Positions 24,637 to 36,479 of a DNA stretch of 64,000 bases are shown in pieces. The DNA comes from Sycobia sp. Sy_11. Taxonomy: Eukaryota > Arthropoda > Insecta > Hymenoptera > Epichrysomallidae. A program made the position numbers and the translations under genes. The stretch lies in contig JACCIC010000037.1 in the NCBI GenBank assembly GCA_018907035.1, positions 893,501 through 957,500 on the forward strand, written 5' to 3'. Position 1 is the first letter of the stretch. Every line of letters begins with the position of its first letter. A model generated the notes under the pieces. That model was not told the DNA's origin. It made no database searches and worked only from the letters and a program-made list of their open reading frames with translations.

Positions 24637-26884
24637 ATTACATTCATTGCCCATAATATATATTTATATCAAATATGCATATAAATTAATTATATGTATA
24701 AAAAGTTGTACATATTAAATTATTATATTATTTAATATAGTAAAAATCCTTCAAAATACTAGAAAGATATTTTTAAATAAGTTATTGTGACTCTTGTATA
24801 ATTATTGCATTTAAAATGTATCGTATTTTTAAATAGCAAAAATTATATTTTAAAGATAGTCTTTCTATTTATAGAAAAAAAAAATCATTCATAAATGTAA
24901 TAAAATTGTCCTATTGAAAAATTTAATACATTAACACTTCTTCTGTAAACCTATTTTTGTTACCTTACTTTTTTAATAACTGTACACGACTGAGTTGTAC
25001 ATTTAAAATAATGTATCATCTGAAACATATGAAAACAATTCGAGAAAAATCATAGTAACTTTGGGACCACTCGACTTAATGAAGTAATAATGAGAATGTA
25101 GAAAACTTAATGTATTCTTACATTTTTAAAATAAACTATGGAGTACATAGGTTAAAATGTAGTCGTTTCCTAAAAAAATTATAATTTAAAAAATATTAAA
25201 ATAGATTGAAACCAGACAACTGAAGTTTAATATATTTTTTAAACAAATGTATCGAATTATTCATTTAAAATTAAAAATTTAAGTTTGATAGTTACAAAGA
25301 GAAAATAATAAATAAATAAATGTATTTTCATGTTTTTAAATCATAATTTTACAGTTTCACTAATATTAAAAAAAAATCTACTTTTTTGTACGTGTTTGTT
25401 TATTGTTTCTGTGTACTCAAATGTGCCTTCAGTCATAATACGTGAAAAGAAAAGAACATTTCAGTTACTATTGGATTGTTAAACATTAACTTTGCATATT
25501 TGTAAATAAAAGAAATGGAAATTTTCTATCTTGACCTTCGAGCAAGACCCCTCCAACATACGAGACCATTCCTAAATTATGTAACGATTTAGAGAGGAGG
25601 AGGGTGGCTTACGTTATTAAGTTACGCGAGGGAAAATTAAAAAAAAAAAACAGAAAATTACGTAATTTTTGTATATTAGAAAATTTTCAAATTTTGATAC
25701 TCCTCAAATGAATTTATTATCACATCTCTGGCGCTGTTGGTTGTGCATATAAGACTAAAAATAATAGTGCTGTAACTCAATAGCAGGTTTGTTTTGATGG
25801 AAAATTCGACGCACACGTCGATAAGCATATAAGATGCAAGAAATATATTATAATAACGAGAAAATATGTTTACAATTTGTAGAAATTTCAACAAATCTCG
25901 GTACTTATTCTTTTAAAAGCGAATAATAGAGGTGTATCAGTCTGCTTTTGAATGATTAGTTAATACACAGATAGTTTTTGGTATAATATTTTCCTAATTC
26001 CATACGGATACGCATATACAATAAACTTTTTCACTTATGCCGAAAATGTAATTTAGAACGAGTGAATTGACCAAGGACGTTAACTTTTCTAGGAATATCG
26101 TAGAATCGCAACTTGTTTACGTACGAGTTTCTATATAGTAAATAATTTTTATGACTGATTATATACTTTCACCATTCGAAAATATAGTAAAAGTTTTGAT
26201 CATAAATAAAAATTATATAAAGGTATTAATTTGTTATATTGAATATATACATAAATAATATATACAATAAAATATATATATAGAAAATAGATATATAGAA
26301 AAGTTACGTAATAACTCCTGGGGGTGGGATTGATATATAATTTATCATAGGTTCCTATACATATAGAAAGAAGGAGGGATTACAATTATAGAGATATAAT
26401 ACGAAATGTTCATATCTCTATATAATACAAATATACTAAATATCGTTTATGTAAATTATAGACTGTCCCTACCTTTTTTAAATAATTGTTTCAAATATAT
26501 CAACACCCTCTAACGTTCCTGTTTAGAGAGTCTGAAAATAAAATAAATTTTGTCTATGAATAAGTACGTTTACAGATGAAATGTTAAAAAAAAATGAATT
26601 TAATCCTTGTAAATAATGTTATTTATATAGAAAAGAAAATATATATGTAATTATAATAATTAAAATAGACGTAAATAACTTTGTGATAATTGATGTATAT
26701 TATAAATATGTTAATTTTTTAAATAAATAAATATGATTAACATTCTGAAGTGATATAAATGATGTAAATATAAGTTTTGAAAAATTGGAAAAATGTTTCA
26801 TATTACAAGTGTAATATTTATTTGACCTTCACTATAACATTCTGTATTTTCAATATTCTTCTCTTTCCAGTATAAAAAATTTTT
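24637..26884. other. AT-rich intergenic stretch, no gene seen
   Basis: No supported reading frame was found. The segment 25540-25640 is less AT-rich, with a GAGGAGGAGGGTGG run next to TTACG words, and could be a transposon fragment, but no coding or terminal repeats were recognised. Confidence 0.5.
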
Positions 26885-27598
26885 AAATTAATAAATATTT
26901 TTTTTATTGGTCTTACAGTCCCAATAAAAGTTCGGAAGTTTTTGTGGATGAAATGGTGGATGTTTTCAATTCTGTACATGACAGAATTAAATTTACAAGG
27001 GAGATTGAAGTTAATAGTCAGTTAAGTTTTCTGGACATTAATGTCATTAGATGTAGTAATAATAAGGTGAAACTTAATTGGTACAGAAAGCCTACTTGGT
27101 CAGGTAGGTTTTTAGATTTTAATTCACACCACCAATTCGGAAACAAAATTGGAGCATTAAAAGGTGTCATTGACAGAGCAATTAAATTGTCACATAAAGA
27201 TTTTAGACAAAATAATTTACAGATAGTAAGAGAGACTTTCATTAATAATGGTTATCCAATTCAATTTATTAATAGATTAATTGCTGAGAGATTGTTTGAC
27301 ATTTATAATACCGAAAATAGACATAGTGCAGGAATTGATGTTAACGGAGGCAAAATTATTGTCTTGACATATGTTCGAGGATTGTCTGAAAGAATAAAAA
27401 GAAATTTTCGGAAATATAACATTCAAATTTGCTTTAAAAATAGCAATAATTTGAGTAGATTGTTTAATAATTGCAAAGATAAGGATGATTTATGCTTAAA
27501 ATCAGGAGTTGTTTACAAGATTAATTGCATGGATTGTGATAAATACTATATTGGAAAAAAAGACTGTAAGACCAATAAAAAAAAATATTTATTAATTT
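26885..27598 (+). mobile_element. 714 bp segment bounded by near-identical inverted repeats, holding a Penelope-like fragment
   Basis: The left repeat 26885-26920 begins AAATTAATAAAT and ends ATTGGTCTTACAGTC. The right repeat 27562-27598 is its reverse complement, beginning GACTGTAAGACCAATA; the two differ only by one base in a homopolymer run. Between them lies the C-terminal part of a Penelope-like retroelement protein. Outside the repeats the two flanks do not match, so the repeats are terminal to this unit. Penelope-like elements often carry terminal repeats in unusual orientations, so this may be a truncated copy; alternatively a terminal-inverted-repeat element captured the fragment. 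A clear target-site duplication was not identified. Confidence 0.7.
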
Positions 27599-27630
27599 GT
27601 ATATGGGCAGTCGACAAATGTACAATTTAA
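26944..27630 (+). pseudogene. Penelope-like retroelement protein fragment (end of reverse transcriptase plus broken GIY-YIG endonuclease)
   Basis: The open frame (228 codons) begins inside the reverse transcriptase thumb region, with the family pattern KFTREIEVNSQLSFLDINV, WYRKPTWSGRFLDFNSHH, GVIDRAIKLSH and NNGYPIQFINRLI. A linker with YVRGLSERIKRNFRKYNI follows, then the start of the GIY-YIG endonuclease, GVVYKINCMDCDKYYIGK, where the usual continuation is QT-R-L--R--EH. Homology stops at YIGK, exactly where the right inverted repeat starts (27562), and the last 22 codons read through the repeat. The catalytic YADD-type palm and the N-terminus are missing, so the copy cannot be active. The intact frame over 680 bases suggests a fairly recent insertion. 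Confidence 0.8.
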
Positions 27631-28456
27631 TTGTTATAAAAATTTTTTATCATTTTTTTTAAATTTCTCTCTACAATATATATTATTCAGTTCTTTGATA
27701 AGCAGAAAACTTTATAAGCGTATTATTTCCCAATTCCTCATTAGTATTACCAATTTCATGCATGTAACTTTTTCATATATTAAAGCATCATGTCCTTTTA
27801 TAAGTTTTTTTAGTTTTTACCCATATTGTATTATTCCTCATTTTTTTTCTTTTTTACATCTTTTTTCTCTTGTTTTCTTTTGTATTCATTTCAGTGTCAC
27901 TTATTATACATTTCACCTTATATACACTGTTCATATTATTTCTTTTTCGGTTACTGCAACTTTCTTTTTCATTATCATTTATCTTCTATCAGTTATATAC
28001 TTAATTCTTATAATTTTTTTTATTTTGTTCCGTTTTTGTAGTCTCTTATCCTTTCAAATGGATTAATTTTTTTTACCCTATAATTTTTTTTCAGTGTAAT
28101 TTTTCTAATACCTCGGCTTAAATTTCTTTTTATTTTAAGATATTCTGATAAATGAAAAATTTTAAATTAGATTAAATTAAAATTGGCCTAGTAATAATTT
28201 TTTAAAATAAAACTGTAGTTTCCGATTTTCTCCTTTTTCCATTTTCTTCTTTTATAATTCACCTAAATTTTTAGTTTTGCTCTTTCCATACTATTGCCTG
28301 TAATTTGTGATAATTTTATAAACCTTCAAATTTTTATTTTAAAATTTTTTTACAACAATTGTCTTATTTTTGTAATAATTGTTTAAAAACGTTCTCAAAA
28401 AATTCTTTATTCTTTTTTCAGTTTTTAATTTCAAATTATTTATTAAATAAAATTAC

Positions 28457-28502
<46 letters not shown>

Positions 28503-29349
28503 TACGAATAGATAGCAGAAGTAACGTAATTGTACCAACGGATGTACGTGTTGGCCTATAACTATAAAATACGCTGCTTTACTATATATGCATGCAATGA
28601 AGAACAGCAGTAGGTATTATTTGTCGACATATTTTTGAGCTGCGTAATAAATATTTTCTACTCTTCTTATCAGCTATACAAGACATAATACAAGTGTAAT
28701 ACAAAGAAGGGATACTTTTCTTGTGATTTTCATCCAATTCGATGAATACAATTATTAAGTATTATGGTAATATATACACATCTATTAAAAAAAAAAAACA
28801 CTTTTGAAAGACTTTTATAGTTGTTTTCAAATCTGATGAAAGTGTTTCTCAGGGAAAAATTAACACACACATATAATGTGGATATACAAGATATCTTGAA
28901 AGTGAGATTTTTAACTTGAACTTCTTGAATTTTTCTACGTTATTGATGCAGGAGTGTCAAAACGTTTATAATATATATAAACATATTGTCAGAGCAATTT
29001 TTGTTTTTACTAAAAAACCGCTCAGTATTCGTTTTAGAGTTAATCAATCTGCTTGCTCAATTTAAATTATCGCCGAAATATGGTCGTACCTGGTCACACC
29101 ATGTAACAATTGGCGCTGTTTTTCGACATTTAACTGATTTTTAAGATTAATTCATAGGCGCAATGAAGAATTAAATGCTTTAGATGTTAATGATTTATTA
29201 ATGGTAATAAATTTATAAAAAACATATAATTTACGCTCATTGCAGACATAATCGCCGAACAGATAAATAAAACGTTTATATAGTTTATAATATATTTTAG
29301 CGTTAAAATGCTTCAAGATATTGTGTTACTCTATGCGACGATTAATAAT
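27631..29349. other. AT/T-rich intergenic DNA
   Basis: From 27640 to 28440 the plus strand is strongly T-rich. A 123-codon frame there translates to phenylalanine/tyrosine-rich sequence and is judged non-coding. The rest is AT-rich unique DNA with no supported gene. Confidence 0.55.
28455..28502. repeat. (AAT)n trinucleotide array
   Basis: About sixteen AAT units. Confidence 0.92.
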
Positions 29350-31568
29350 AATAGTCTGGGAGCCAGCGATATTTTTATGTTATATATTTATCCTCGGCCG
29401 AAAATTAGTTTAAATGATTACTTTGAATGTACTGAAGAGTGGAGCGATCGTTCGCTGCATCAATTAATCTGGATGTGACAACACCAGGCACCCAAATTTT
29501 GTAAAAATGATAAAAACCAAGTTTTCAGGAATAATTTTGAGTTTAGAAAAATATTATCCAAACAAAAGTTGTACATCCCATTGAAACAAATTTTTTATGT
29601 TCTATCCATTTTTGCTCTGAAGCTAATAATTATGGAGAAAAACGCAATTAATTATGAACATTTCCAGCTGCTATCGAGCCAAATCATAGTCTATAACGTC
29701 AGGGATCTACCTCGCCGCTCAGATGATACATGGTACAAGTCTACTTTTTAATTTGTAATTTTGCTCATAAAATTCTAGTTTTAAAGCAAAAACATATGGA
29801 ATGTAAAAAATTTATTGTAGGTAGGTCTCCAAATTTTGTTAAAAACAATATTTAGCAAGCTCTCTACTGTTTTATATACATCATTTATTTATTATTATAT
29901 ACAAAGTTTTTAATGGTTTCACTATTTCAGTATTAATTCATCAAATTTGATATTTAATATTAATATTCCAAAGCTCCAAAAATTATTTGTAAAAACCTTT
30001 TCCTAATTGTTATAAATTTTTCATTACAAATAAATCAAAAATACTAAAATACAATAATGGTGAAGGAAATTTGTTATATGGAAGTATGGTAGTGATATAT
30101 CGATATACATATAGTTTATTTCTTTAAATTTTACAGAATTTTTTTCCAGAAAAATGTATAAATTATTACAATAATATAGACGACTCTTTAATTTATAATA
30201 ATTAGACATTTGTATACTAGTATGATGTATGCGAGAAAATCATTTAAAAGTGCTTGCAAAATTACGGAAATTATGTACACTCGTATCACATTCTGTCAGA
30301 GAATCATATAACAGATAAATATGACAAAAATTATTCAAATGACAATAAGATTCTGGAAAATTTATTAGGTGATTCGATGACAATGTACCACGCGAGATAC
30401 CCATCGTGTTCCCGGTTCCCTAAAAGCGCGTGCTACAACTGCAGTTTTAACCATCAGTTCCCATTTATTTTCGCAAAATTCTTTTTCCACCTTGTTCTAC
30501 AATACATGTAATTTTATTTGTAATAATTTTTAGGATTGCAACAATCTGGAATGTATGTCCGCTGAAGCAATGAAAAGTACATTCCCTATAACAGAAACGC
30601 GAGTAAAGTGCACTCGAAAACGTGTGCTTGAACTGCAGTTTAAAATTTGCAGCTTAAATTCCAGATTGTTGCAGTCCTAAATATTATTGCAAATAACTTA
30701 CATGTATTGTAGAACAAGATCGAAAAAGAATTTTGCGAGTACAGCTGATGGGTAAAACTGCAGTTGTAGCACGCGCTTTTGGGGAGCCTAGAACACGATG
30801 GATATCTCGCGTGGCGCACTGTCATCGAATCACCTAATTACATTTTCCAGAATCTTATTGTCATTTGAATAATTTTTGTCATATTTATCTATTATATTAT
30901 TCTTTGACAGAGTGTAATGCGAGTGTAAAAGTTTTTTGTAAGTTTGAAATCACTTTTACATATAGCACTTTCCAAACCACTCTCACATATTATAATAGGA
31001 AAATGTATTTCTAATAAATTAAAGAGACTGCATATATTATATTTCTAACTTAAATATATTTGTTATAATCAAATTAGAAAAATGGATGTTATAGACGAAG
31101 TTCTCCAAATTTTATGGTGAAAAGCATTAAAAACTTTGTATATAATAACATATAAATGACGATATATAAAACAGTAGAGAGTTTGTTAAGTATTGTTTGA
31201 AACAAAATTTAGAGACCTAGCTGCAGTAAATTTTTTACATTCCATATTGTAGCTGAAAACGCTTATTATTAATTGGGTTTTTCTCGTTAATTATTAGTTT
31301 TACATCAAAAGTGGATAGCGCATAAAAAATTTGTTTCAATGGGATCTACAACTTTTGTTTGAATAATATTTTTCTAAACTCAAAATTATTCCTGAAAACT
31401 TGGTTTTTATCATTTTTACAAAATTTGGGTGCCTGGTGTTGTCACATCCAGATTAAGTGTCGCAGCGGACGGTCGCTCCACTCTTCAGTACATTCAAAGG
31501 AATTATTTAAACTAATTTCGGCTGAGGATAAATTGGTCACTAAAATATGTCGCTGACTCCCGAACTAT
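29350..31568. repeat. 2.2 kb long inverted repeat (imperfect palindrome), probable transposon
   Basis: The left arm (about 29350-30552) and right arm (about 30658-31568) are reverse complements over nearly their whole length, around a 105-base spacer. Matching blocks from outside inward: GAATGTACTGAAGAGTGGAG (left) against CTCCACTCTTCAGTACATTC (right); GTGACAACACCAGGCACCCA against TGGGTGCCTGGTGTTGTCAC; TTGAAACAAATTTTTTATG; GACAAAAATTATTCAAATGA; and at the centre GCAACAATCTGGAAT against ATTCCAGATTGTTGC. The left arm is about 300 bases longer through extra segments, one at about 29670-29780. Arms differ by roughly a tenth of bases by eye. Short frames in both arms share a CSR-PKSACYNCSF-like translation, which is a by-product of the duplication. 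No transposase was recognised; it may be a foldback-type element or a head-to-head pair of one repeat family. Confidence 0.85.
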
Positions 31569-32656
31569 AAGTTAAGTGGTTAAAGATTTTAAATTAAAAA
31601 ATCATCGAGACTCGGTGGTGGGGGGGGGGGTTATAAACAAAAATATCAGATTGTAGTGCTGGCTTCGATAGATTTTGATGGAGGTTTATATGTAACAATT
31701 TTATTTTATTTTTTTTAATGTAGATAAAATTTTAATTTTGATAATATTTTCATTTTTATTTTGTAATTGATTGTCAATTATTTTTCATAAATAATGTTAC
31801 ATTAATATTGCTGTATTGGGTTTTATAGTAATCACATAAATTTCTCTAATTAATTATAAGATTTAATTTAAAATATTTTGCGAGATTTTATGTCTGAAAA
31901 TTGATCAATAATTGCAGTATAATAAATATCTCTTAACAGTCGCTTTCAATAATACTCATGATAGAAAGACTTGAGCTAATCCTGTAACGCATATATGCTC
32001 CTAATGTTTTTTTGATCAATTTTAGCATTGAAAAGAATCTTTCACTGGTATAAATATTTATAATAATTAATCAACTAGATATATTTTTAAGAACTATGCA
32101 ATTATTCGGAAAATATTCTGTAATCTCTTGCTAATTATAATAAGTACTAATAGTTTGAATTACATTTTAGCTTTTTATTATATTTTTTATTATCAGTAAT
32201 GACATTGTTTTAAATTCTTTAAAATTCATTAGTTTGGGTTGAAATTCTCTTCGAGGTCGTTATGTTCTTGATTGCATTTTTGAAAAAATAAATCAGGACA
32301 TTTTTTTAAAAGAATTTGTTTTTCCATAAAGGCAGAAATTCTTTGTGCCAATCACGCACGCCACAATCTTATTAATAACAGGAAAGAGCGCTGTCATCAA
32401 TTTTCACAAAAGTTTTTCCATAAAATACTGTATATTTTTAATGTATCTGCTGAAAGTTTTTACTCTTTTTTCGACAGTAAAGATGTTAAAAATAAAACTT
32501 AACTATATTATATTTCCCCTAATTATTAAAAAAAAAAATTTTATTCGATTGATCAAGAGCCTTTAATTAGTGAATAATATTGTCTATAATTACTTTTAGA
32601 TTAATAATTTCATTAATAAATGCGAAAAAGCGAACAACTTATTAGTAATAATTATT

Positions 32657-32710
<54 letters not shown>

Positions 32711-33280
32711 AATTTGTTTACTTTTGCTGTGATTTCAATCTACTTAATTACTGTAAACAGTTACGTACGATAAAAAAAATCGATAATAACGTCATATATT
32801 GAATAGAAATGCTGCTATTTTCTATAAAAATAGCATGCATAGGTCTTTATGATGTTACATTGATATTTTTAATCATATCAAAAATGATCATTTTTTAAAA
32901 AAACATAAATTAATAAAGATGAACAAAAAATGATAAAATCTAATTTACAAACTAGAACTATTAAGTGGTTTGTATTCAAATTATAGAACTACAAAAAATT
33001 TAATAGTTTTGTTGAAAATGTGGATAAACTTCAAATTATATGTGTATATTCTTTATCTGTGAGTGCAAGTAACACACTATATCTGTAAGCGCAAGCGCAA
33101 TGAACAACCTGCTTTTTCGAAATAATTTAAAATATGATTTTCAAATTTTTAAAAATCCAAAACAAATCGCAGAACAAAATTACTGATTTGTATAAGATCG
33201 CTTTTTCTATATTTCATGTCATTTTATCATCTTGACTGCCGGTTTGTCAATGTTGTCAACCTCTAGTTATTTTTCTTTTA
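31569..33280. other. AT-rich intergenic stretch
   Basis: No gene was seen. It contains a run of about twelve G at 31620-31631 and a (TA)n array at about 32664-32708. The last 150 bases before the RFeSP start become less AT-rich, as expected for its promoter and 5' UTR. Confidence 0.55.
32664..32708. repeat. (TA)n microsatellite
   Basis: About 22 TA units; this is the only long dinucleotide array in the 14.6-36 kb block. Confidence 0.9.
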
Positions 33281-33431
33281 GACAAGTAAAGTAGCAAGAT
33301 CGAGACCATTATAGGGGTTTTCACATTTTGGTCGTGTTTCACCTTTCTGAGAGAAGAGACGACAGCGACACATTCCTGTCTTCTGTCGTCTGGTATCCAA
33401 AAGTTCTTTTCGTCGACTGTGGCCCGTAAAA

Positions 33432-35301
33432 ATGAACGTTATCGCGAAATCAACTATCATCGCGCCCTTTGTTAAGGCGACGACAAGCGTCATTTCTGCA
33501 GGCGTTGTACCAGTTGCATCGACGAGTAAGATAACACGAAAAAAAATCTCCCTGTCCAGTCCCATCCAACGAACTCTCAATTCCACTCTAAATCAAGACT
33601 TACTGACTGCGAACCCAAAAGCAAGCTCAGGGATATCAGGTAAACAGATTGTTCTTACTCATCAGCTGTCTAACTGTTCGTTTTTTAATAAAATTTTATT
33701 TTTCACTGTTTCGATTGCGCACAGTGTTTATTTTCGAATTATAATTATGTAACGCAGTTCAGACTGGTTTTGATGCAATAACTAAGTTGGTTATATATAT
33801 ATTTAGATAATCGAATAAAGACATCTACAATATCGACTGAGTTTATTATGCAGACGTATAAAAATAATGAAATATATATTTTATTTTAATTAAAAATGAA
33901 AAGCTTGTGAAATTATTAATTCTCTACAGCAAGTTAGCTCCGATTTGAATTATAAAAATTGTCTAACTAATGTAATAAATACTGTATTCTATAAGATTTT
34001 TAGAGGTTATAAAATATTTTCCTATCAAAACAAATTCATTTTATATTGTTTTTCACTTATTATGCAATAATTGATATCTATATTCATTTATAATATTGCA
34101 TTAGATAATTATTTGCTTGCAAAGTCAAAAACAGGAAATTTCTAAATGTTGAAATTGAAGTAAAATTATACATACAATAAATTAGTTTATTGTATTTATA
34201 ATATTATAAAAAAAATATGGATAAAAAAACATTTATATAGATTTGTGTCTATAAAATATTTATTCATGTTTGAGTTTAATTTGATTTAATGTTAATTAAA
34301 TAATAAAACATCATTTACTGTTATTAATTTTTAATTAACATTTTCTTTTAGCAATTCCTCAAATAACTCAGCTAAGGTTAGCACATACCGACATTCAAGT
34401 ACCAGATTTCACTCCATATCGCAAAGATTCTGTTAAAAATCCCTATGCTAAATCTCAAGAATCTGCAACAGGTCGCCAGACAGTTTCTTATGTTGTTGCA
34501 TTAGGTAAGTTCATTATAATTATTATATAAATAAATAAAAACATTTTTAATTCAATTCTTAATTATGTTCAAAAATTTTGTTAGGAGCTGGAGTAGTTAG
34601 TGCTTATGCAGCAAAATCTATTGTTTATGATCTTGTTTCTTCAATGTCTGCATCTGCCGATGTACTAGCTATGGCTAAAATTGAAATTAAACTAAATACT
34701 ATTCCAGAGGGAAAAAGCGTTGTATTCAAATGGCGTGGAAAACCACTTTTTATTCGTCACAGGTTTGTTTTACTGACATAAGTTAAAAAATTTATATTCA
34801 TAAAGTAATATAAGAAAGCTTGTTTTTTAAATATTACATATAAAAAAAAATTATATTCATAAAGTAATATAAGAAAGCTTGTTTTTTAAATATTACATAT
34901 AAAAAAAAATTATATTATGAAATATTTAAAAATATTTTTAAAATTTTTTATTCAATATAAAATAATTAAATTGAAAGTTTTAAACACTAAAAATAATTTT
35001 AATTCTTATTTACAGAACTTCTACTGAAATTGAAAAAGAAGCATCTGTAGATGTTGCATCTCTTCGTGACCCTCAAAATGATGCTGACAGAGTAAAAAAG
35101 CCTGAGTGGTTGGTTGTTATTGGTGTTTGTACGCACTTGGGTTGTGTACCAATTGCAAATGCTGGAGATTTTGGTGGTTATTATTGCCCATGCCATGGTT
35201 CACATTATGATGCTAGTGGAAGAATTAGGAAAGGTCCAGCGCCTCTTAATCTTGAGGTTCCTACATATGTATTTCAAGATGATCTTCTTGTTGTTGGTTA
35301 A
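33432..35301 (+). CDS. RFeSP: Rieske iron-sulfur protein, cytochrome b-c1 complex subunit 5 (4 exons)
   Basis: This is the nuclear-encoded mitochondrial complex III subunit that passes electrons from ubiquinol to cytochrome c1 through a 2Fe-2S cluster. Exons 33432-33639, 34352-34504, 34585-34762 and 35016-35301 join in phase to 274 residues, the same length as the human precursor. The N-terminus is basic and Ser/Thr-rich, as for a matrix-targeting presequence. The hinge and membrane anchor are at about 110-145 ([19 protein letters not shown]). The Rieske fold carries CTHLGC (218-223) and CPCHGSHYD (237-245). Cluster ligands are C218, H220, C237 and H240, with C223 and C239 available for the disulfide; all are intact. 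[11 protein letters not shown] and the ending LLVVG match the family. Intron 3 contains a perfect 59-base tandem duplication. AATAAA stands at 35483 and 35505. Confidence 0.97.
34792..34909. repeat. perfect 2 x 59 bp tandem duplication in RFeSP intron 3
   Basis: The unit starts TTATATTCATAAAGTAATAT and ends in a run of A. The copies at 34792-34850 and 34851-34909 look identical, and a third begins for a few bases (TTATATTA). It is either a very recent duplication or an assembly artefact. Confidence 0.9.
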
Positions 35302-35482
35302 TTGTTTATTAACTGAAAATAAGCAGTAGAAACAAATAATTGACTTTATTTTTTAAGAACTATCATTTCTATATGATTTGAGTTTATCGAGTTTAAACTT
35401 TTTGGCTAAATATCACAACCTAAATCTGTTGCTTACATGAATCATGGAACGAATAAGATGACTGTTATAATTCTAAAGTGAA

Positions 35483-35488
35483 AATAAA
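35483..35488 (+). terminator. candidate polyadenylation signal of RFeSP
   Basis: AATAAA lies about 180 bases after the stop; a second copy is at 35505-35510. Confidence 0.55.
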
Positions 35489-35880
35489 TTTGTACAAACT
35501 TTAGAATAAATGTTAATAATTTTTAAATACTAATAATATTGTCTTTTACTTAATAATATACATGAAGATTATGATTTGCATTCATTATTAACTATATTAA
35601 ATGTAATATTACTACTTTATACAAATTTATCTAAAATTAATCTTGCTATAATTATTCTTTTGTTTTATTTTATGTCATTCCAAATAATTTTTTAAGCTAA
35701 GGTTGGAAATATATAATTTAAAATTTAGAGTAAAAATAAGTTTTCTTTGTCTGTTTCCAAAGATGTATCAGTATTAGTGAAACAAAACAAGAAAATTTTA
35801 GGTATCAATATAAAACTTAATCTTTTTAATAGAATAAAATGTTCAAAGTTTTTAACACGTAGGTGAGATGTCACTAAAAT

Positions 35881-36147
35881 ATGATTTCACTTGATCGCTT
35901 GGAACAAATGTATGAAGATGCTAAAAAAAGTATTATAAAAAATAAGCCAAATGAAGAAAAAATAGTCAAGAATACAATAGGAAATATGCCTTCCAGAGGT
36001 CTTAGGGACGAAGTTTTAAAAGCTAATGCAATGGATTCTGGAAATTTTCTAGAGAGATTTGGATTTTTGAAATATTTATTGTTTGTTATTCCTCTGCCAA
36101 TTTATTTTAAACTTCGTAGTGCTCGAAAGTCTACGATAAAAAAGTAA
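35881..36147 (+). CDS. unrecognised 88-residue protein with a C-terminal membrane segment
   Basis: A single-exon frame in otherwise AT-rich DNA encodes a balanced, protein-like sequence. A helical charged N-terminus (MISLDRLEQMYEDAKKSI) is followed by a NMPSRGLRDEVLKANAMD segment, then GFLKYLLFVIPLPIYF (about 64-79) and a basic tail (RSARKSTIKK). One hydrophobic segment near the C-terminus with flanking positive charges suggests a tail-anchored or small mitochondrial/ER membrane protein; that is inference only. The start was chosen as the first ATG of the frame. A nine-codon upstream frame starting at 35868 overlaps it in another frame and ends at 35894, which could lower translation. AATAAA at 36282 and 36301 is consistent with an independent transcript. 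I could not assign a family. Confidence 0.6.
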   Translation: MISLDRLEQMYEDAKKSIIKNKPNEEKIVKNTIGNMPSRGLRDEVLKANAMDSGNFLERFGFLKYLLFVIPLPIYFKLRSARKSTIKK

Positions 36148-36281
36148 AAAAATTAAGAATTTAAACTATAATAATGTAAATACTTTAATTCAAAACAATT
36201 TTATATAAATAACTATACTTATCCTTATTTTGTTTATTCATTGAATGGATCTTTTAATGCACAAATCTGTTTGGAAGCATT

Positions 36282-36287
36282 AATAAA
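36282..36287 (+). terminator. candidate polyadenylation signal of the small membrane-protein gene
   Basis: AATAAA lies about 135 bases past the stop; another copy is at 36301-36306. Confidence 0.45.
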
Positions 36288-36479
36288 ACATTAGTGAAAC
36301 AATAAATATATTTAAAATTTCATTAAACATTTATGGTACTTGAATCGAGTCATATAATATATATATCACGCTCACTGCATTCACGTGGTACATGTAAAGT
36401 TTCGTCATGGTCTCGACTGTACTGCATTATTTCAAGAGGGGCCTAGGGGAGGATTTTCAGGAAATTAGAATTAGAAATT

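Noticed and set aside
27695..28066. 123-codon Phe/Tyr/Ile-rich plus-strand frame
   Set aside because: Follows from a T-rich tract; no membrane-protein family pattern, and codon content reflects base composition only.
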